NCBI GenBank assembly: GCA_002270565.1 | Contig: NQMI01000094.1 | Location: 124,001 to 188,000 of the forward strand | Source of the DNA: Stenocarpella maydis | Taxonomy: Eukaryota > Ascomycota > Sordariomycetes > Diaporthales > Diaporthaceae | Reading direction: 5' to 3' | Length of the DNA: 64,000 nucleotides | Program-made: the position numbers and the translations under genes | Part shown: one piece after another, positions 58,989 to 64,000 of the stretch | Numbering within the stretch: position 1 is the stretch's first letter | Layout: each line of letters begins with the position of its first letter | The notes under the pieces: model-generated | Databases searched by the model: none | What the model saw: only the letters and a program-made list of their open reading frames with translations | What the model was told of the DNA's origin: nothing

Positions 58989-61853
58989 TCATTCCTCATA
59001 GTCGTCATCAGAACCCGTATCCTCATCATCCTCTTCCTCTTCCTCTTCCTCTTCCTCAGAGGAGGACCCTCGCCTCTGCCTTGTTCTGCGCCGAGGAGCC
59101 CGTCTCCCCGCTAACGTCTCGCTCAGCTCTGGCGGCGGCGACACCACTCGCGATGTCGAGGCACCGCCATCCTCGATCACTAGTCTCGCATCTCCTCCAT
59201 CCCCGCCGTCCTCCTCATCCTCGAGAGCAGGAAAGAAGCTGGACTTGTGGAACCACCCGCGGTCTTCTACCTCTGCCTCTTCCTCTTCAATATCGAAGCC
59301 ACCAGGTAAGAAACCCCCGGCCATGCCCTCGCTATCGACCGCACCAGTGTCACTCGTCGGCATGTTCTGCCCATCATCCCGGCTGTGGCCAAAGGCGTGA
59401 AAAGTGTCCTTCAGATGTCCGTATTCGCGCCGCACTCTCTCAGCAATCCGCATTCCCATGAGGAGCTTCCTCCATGCGCCGAGGACAACCTTGCGACGCT
59501 TCTCGTCTTCCTTCCTGGCCTTCTCAGCCTCTTCCTTTGCGACTTCCTCCATGATACGGTCATAGTGCTCCTCGGGCACGACGACGCCCTGGATCACAGG
59601 GACAGCCATTCGGTGCCCAAATTCAAAGTCAACGACCGCCTCCGCGAAATCAATCTCGAGTCGCCTGCACACACGTATCGCTGATCGGTAGGGCACGTGT
59701 GCCGCACCCTCAGGGAGCATATGCTCCACGAAAAGGTCGATATTCCCGTATTGGTTCTTGGGGATTCTACCGTTCTCGATTTTCGGCGGGATTATCCAGT
59801 CCGTCTGGTCATGACTGTATAGCCCCTGGAGGACCTTGTGGCCCGCCGCCGCCTCTGCTTCCGCAAGCTCACGTCTCCGGTTGGTCGTCGCGGCTCTATA
59901 CGGGGCCAGTTTCAACGGCTGTGCTCCAGGCTTAGGTGCTCGGCCTTGCTTGTGCCACGTCTCCTCGCTCTTGACCGGCACGACATCTTTCCTGAGGTAC
60001 ACGGGTTCTTCTTCGCCGTCTCCCTTCTTGCCCTTGTTCTTGAAGTACCTCACCGGCTCAGCAGAGGGCAGCAGTGCTTCCTCGCGTTTCAGGTGGCGTT
60101 CCAAGACGAACTCTTTCGAAGACTTGAAGTATTGCAAGGTCTCTTCGCCCTCTTTCACTTCTTTCTTCGCAGGTTGTGCGATCTTTAAATCAGTGTCGTC
60201 CTCGTCGTAGTCAGCTTCTGCCAGCGGGTATTTCTCGCTGCCTCTTGTATATGCGCGCATCACGGATTTGAACCAGTCGAATTGGTCATAGCGCTTAATC
60301 TTGCCATTCTTGCTGTAGACCGGGATCTTCTCTGCTGGCATTCGTGTGCTTTTCGTCCTACCGGGAAAGAGCTGGCCCTTGAGGTACCTAACAGTGACAT
60401 CCTTGGCTGTGCCGTCCGGACTGAAGCCCACGACATATGCCATGACTTGCTTGGCTCTGTCTGCCTTGGCGCCTCGGGGTGCGAGAGACTCGATGAGATC
60501 GCGGTTCGTACCCACGATGTTCTTGACCATGGCATCCACTGGAACGTACTTGTGCGTAGCAGGTGACAAGACCTCCGTCCAGTAATGAGGAAACTCAAGG
60601 TCCCTGTCAAATTTGGCGTTTTTGCTATCTTTGTTGGACGCCAGCGGGGGTAGCTCGATAGAGATGTTGCCTTCGCTGTCCTCTTCGGCCAGACGGAGGT
60701 CGTCGTCATTGGATTCGTCCGAGTCTTCTTTGAGACTTTTGCGGCCCTGCCTCCGCAATGATTGTCCTAGCTGAAGGGACTGTTTGTTAACCTGTGAAGC
60801 CTTGACTTGCTTACTCAGAGCAGTCTTTGTGGGCCGGCCTTTGCCTTTTCCTGGTTCTGTGGCCGATCTGTCTTGTTTCACTTCTGCAGATAAGTCGGCG
60901 ACTTTCTCAGGCTCAGCCTCTTCTACCTTGTTGAACCCGAAACCAACCGGTTGTATATTGGCCACCATCCTTGCTTCAAGACCAAGAGCTCTCAAAAGGC
61001 ACGTAAAGAGTTGGGCGCCAACGTCCCGGCTGCCGGTGCATTCCTGAGCACGGAGCCGAAACCATTGTAAGCTCGAAATCCGCTCGCCGTATCGAACGGG
61101 GTTGATGCCTCCGTCGTCGAAACCCCTGATGAGGTTTGCACAGCGCCGTGTCTGCATATAGCCCATTTTGCGAATCCCAGGCGCAGTGACTCGGAAACGC
61201 TTCCTCCACCAGGCCGAGAGGGACCTAACCAGTCGAAACAGTGGATCGCCGTGGCTCAAGTCGACTGCACCGTTCTCGAGTCTATGCGCAGCACCACCCC
61301 AGTCCCTTGCGGCTTTCTCGCTCGCCTTGGTGGCCTTGGCGCCCCTGACGCTGGATTTACCCTTGGGGACTTTGTTTGCAATCTTCTTCGGCGACTCCTC
61401 GTAAAGTCCCAATCCACAATTGCGCCTAAAGCGGTCAATCTCGTCCCACATTCCAGGTGGTATATGGGACAGGACAATGCCTTGAGTCACGGGGTCGCAG
61501 AGCCAGGCGTTGCGAATTGCGTTGTGCCACATTAGAAACTGAACATGCATACAGTGCGTCGCAATGCGAGCCTGACGCTCCTTCTTTGAGGGCCCTTTCT
61601 TGCCACCAAAATCAGCGTAGCTGGCTGTTGGCACATATGAAAGGGTCAATTCCAAAGCCCCATCATTGGAGCCCTGTGCCTGCTGCGGTGCTAAGGTTGG
61701 GGCGAGAGTCGGGTAGGAGACATCTTCGAATTCAATGCCCTCATCCTCATCCGCATCCCCGTCGTCTTTCGCAGAGTCCTGGTCGATCTTCTGGCGCTTC
61801 GCCCCCGGAACATCCTCAAAATCCAGGTCGGAGAGCGATGACAAGGAGCTGCT

Positions 61854-61892
<39 letters not shown>

Positions 61893-62099
61893 GCCGAGCC
61901 CGATTACCTGCTCGCGCCCGTTGCCTCCGGACTTTGGGGAAATGGTGGAATCGAGGTCGTCGAATAAAGTCGGCTTCCTGGGCGGCGCGATGGCTGCAGC
62001 TTTTGATTTGCCCTTCTGTTTTGGCTCGCGCCGCTGGGGTGAGTCTTCGCGCAGTCTCTTGTGCGGGACGTGAGGCGGCATCGTGTCAAAATGTCTCAT
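58989..62099 (-). CDS. rad4: nucleotide excision repair protein Rad4/XPC (Rhp41)
   Basis: Damage-recognition subunit of the Rad4-Rad23 complex that opens DNA around bulky lesions. Single exon of 1,036 residues from 62099; the internal ATG at 62081 (MPPHVPHKRLR) is the more typical family start. The N terminus is disordered with a ten-aspartate run (about residue 73-82). The transglutaminase-like fold includes DVGAQLFTCLLRALGLEARMV (about 355-375, cited in part: LLRALGLEARMV). BHD1 begins near KEFVLERHLKREEAL (about 655). BHD3 contains RIPKNQYGNIDLF and HVPYRSAIRVCRRLEIDFAEAVVDFEF (cited in part: RLEIDFAEAVVDFEF; about 775-830). The tail is strongly acidic (glutamate/aspartate run ending SDDDYEE), a common site for TFIIH contact in this family. 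The length is usual for filamentous fungi, and nothing is missing. Confidence 0.95.
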
Positions 62100-63678
62100 C
62101 CAATAGTGTCCCAGTCAAGGCATGTCGCTCTTCGGCTGACACCCAAAATTCAAGCAAGACTCCGGTGCCGCTCGGAGAGCTGATAGTTCAGATCCCCCTG
62201 AGTTTGGTCATTGCGCGACGCGGGGGACGACGTCATAGACAGAGCCGCGAAATGGTCACTCCCGGAGATGTGGGTGCCACTTAGCCTGAGGCGACGCGAA
62301 ACACGAGCGCACGTGTGAACAAGGGGGTTGGAAACAAAGATGAAGAGGCCAGGGTTAGGTGTTTGTGAGCTCCCCCCTCCCCCACCATACCTACCCTCCG
62401 GAAGGGGCTTTCTGACTTCGTATCTTGAGTTTCGGCTGCGGATTTCATAACCTCAAGAGCCAGTCAGTCTCCAAGCCTGTGGCCCACGTGGGTTACAGGT
62501 TACACCCCTCCTGGATGGATCCATACCGCAACTCTTCATTTTACCACGTGCGCTTACAAATACAGGTTTGGTTGGCCTGTACTTCCTCAGCACAAATGGC
62601 TTTCCTGCCAGACGGTCCATGATGAGCATCTCCTAGAGGTCTACAGTCCAGAATCGCATCGAACACACCAATGCCTCATGACTAATTGCAGTCTATTTCC
62701 CAGTGCCATCCGGCATGACACCGGATGCAATATACACTCTGCGGGATAAGGCCAAACTCAATGCTGATTAAAGCTCTGGGTCAATCCCGAGACCCTGGGA
62801 TGTTTGCCTCAGGAGAAGAGCCTGTCTAGGTAAATCCGGATGGCTTTCATCGAGTTCTAATGCGTCATCCGCCCTCGACCACCTCATGGTCGCACTCAAC
62901 CACGTGATAGGACCAAGACCCTGAGAACCCAAGGGAACGGAACCAGGCTACCCTGGAGGGGCGCGATCTTGTGACAAAATGACAAGTTCAGGAATCTCCC
63001 CGAAGCATCGGAGCGCGTGTCGGAAGTGTAGAGACGCCCGAGGATGGGGGCTGAGACTTCGGGCAGGAGAAACCAGGGGAACGGACTGGCCCTCACCTCG
63101 GAACCACGTGGAGCATGTGGCGGCGTGGACACCGCCTTTGTCAGCGACCAATACGGAACTATGAAGACCTATGGATAACGAGGGCTCTTTCTGGCCTGTC
63201 GAGCTGTGTTGGTACCGAGACGATCCGTTGTGGGTTTGCGCTGGCTCTGGATGCTGTGCTGACTCGCAGAAGCGGGCTTTGGAGATTGAGAACAGACCAA
63301 CAAAGAACTCCTGACAAGGTGGGAAGTCGCCAGCACCCAAGCACGGCAAAGGAGTGTCGGGACTTGGGGACGCCCGAGACCAGATGACTCGTCTCGCTTT
63401 ACGACACGAAGCAGGTGTTTTCGGCAAGGAGCCTCAGGGGGAACGTTGTGGGCGAGGCAGAAATTTGCCGGGATCTGTTCAGATGTCGGCACAAGGAGAT
63501 CAATTAGGTTCACATGTACGATATCCACTGTGACATGTAACCAAGACGGGCTGAAGCTCTCGGGGGCTGGTTTTGTCGGTGCTCCTAGCCTCGGAACATA
63601 AATCGACAAGCCCTTTCCTGTCTACTTGTATAGGTCGACATTCGACAGCTGTTAACCCGACAAACGAATGGGAACGAA
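62100..63678. other. intergenic region between Rad4 and the Pth11-like gene
   Basis: About 1.6 kb between two divergent starts, so both promoters should be here. No convincing reading frame, tRNA or long repeat is seen. Confidence 0.45.
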
Positions 63679-64000
63679 ATGCTTGCAGCCAGGAATATAT
63701 CGTTAATAGCCGTCCACCGGGCGGTTAAGGAGAACAACGACGCCGGGGGACAGGTTGCGCTCGGATTGTCATACTTGCTGACGTTTGTTTCTACACTGGT
63801 GGTCATTCTGCGCTTTTGGTCACGGAAGATAAGCCGGTTTGGAATTGGCCTGGACGACTGGCTTGCTCTGGCTACGCTTATTTTGTTATACCTCGTCGTC
63901 GCCCTTAGTGTGGTCCTAGTCTACGATGAAGGTGTAGGAGAACCTCTGGCTCAGGCTACAAGGGGACAACCATCTTCCTCCGTTAATTCCTTAAAGGTTA
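63679..64000 (+). CDS. Pth11-type rhodopsin-domain membrane protein, 5' part only
   Basis: An open frame from ATG at 63679 runs off the window end (107 codons seen). After a short N terminus, a first helix (VALGLSYLLTFVSTLVVILRF) is followed by the signature WSRKISRFGIGLDDWLALATLI: a basic loop and then the G-x-x-D-D-W motif at the start of the second helix, and a second long helix (LILLYLVVALSVVLVY). This arrangement is typical of the fungal rhodopsin-domain family that includes Pth11-like receptors, which sense surface or host cues in plant pathogens, though most members are uncharacterised. A GGTGTAGGAGAACC stretch extends the loop. The last codons (SSSVNSLKV) may already pass an intron boundary. 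The remaining helices lie outside the window. Confidence 0.75.
   Translation, partial: MLAARNISLIAVHRAVKENNDAGGQVALGLSYLLTFVSTLVVILRFWSRKISRFGIGLDDWLALATLILLYLVVALSVVLVYDEGVGEPLAQATRGQPSSSVNSLKV

Overview
This is nuclear DNA of a filamentous ascomycete (Pezizomycotina, most likely a Sordariomycete). The evidence is short introns of about 50-130 nt with GT...CTAAC/CTGAC...AG signals, intergenic DNA of balanced to high GC, one very AT-rich block of the kind left by repeat-induced point mutation (RIP), and fungus-specific families: a VIB-1/XprG-type Ndt80 factor, a Bud3-like RhoGEF, a SUR7-like cortical protein and a Pth11-type rhodopsin-domain receptor. Two assembly ambiguities are present (7 N at 38637-38643, one N at 53962). 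I cannot name the species.

Layout. 1-2370: no gene seen. 2371-3804 (+): five-exon Rad51 paralogue, Rad55/Rhp55-like. 3805-7904: no gene. 7905-9642 (-): six-exon Glo3-type ArfGAP, divergent from 10118-10873 (+) tim21. 11326-12542 (-): nitronate monooxygenase, divergent from 13393-15210 (+) FOL1-type HPPK-DHPS folate enzyme. 16900-18602 (-): conserved leucine-rich protein of unknown function. 18603-32200: a gene desert of about 13.6 kb. 32201-34649 (+): Ndt80/VIB-1-like transcription factor. 34650-40383: low-complexity, gene-free DNA. 40384-40782 (+): short Dcc1. 40783-45560: no gene, but a diverged tandem duplication. 45561-46458 (+): SUR7-like membrane protein interrupted by an in-frame TAG. 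47656-48643 (+): MscL channel. 49082-53870 (-): Bud3-like RhoGEF. 53962-54450: AT-rich block. 54542-57470 (-): RBR ubiquitin ligase. 58989-62099 (-): Rad4/XPC. 63679-end (+): Pth11-like receptor, cut by the window edge.

The genes are mostly unrelated housekeeping functions: recombination and excision repair, cohesion, retrograde vesicle traffic, mitochondrial import, folate synthesis and polarity/septation. There is no biosynthetic cluster, intact transposon, rRNA, tRNA or CRISPR that I can support. Many gene models here are my own splice reconstructions. All joins were checked for reading-frame phase by hand, but none has transcript support.

The points most worth checking are the stop codon inside the SUR7-like gene followed by an open frame carrying the missing fourth membrane helix; a probable GC-AG intron in the Rad55-like gene; a 5-nt first coding exon for the VIB-1-like factor behind a very large gene-free upstream region; a possible degenerate RhoGAP-like segment in the RhoGEF; and the 136-bp diverged tandem duplication near 41.2-41.4 kb.
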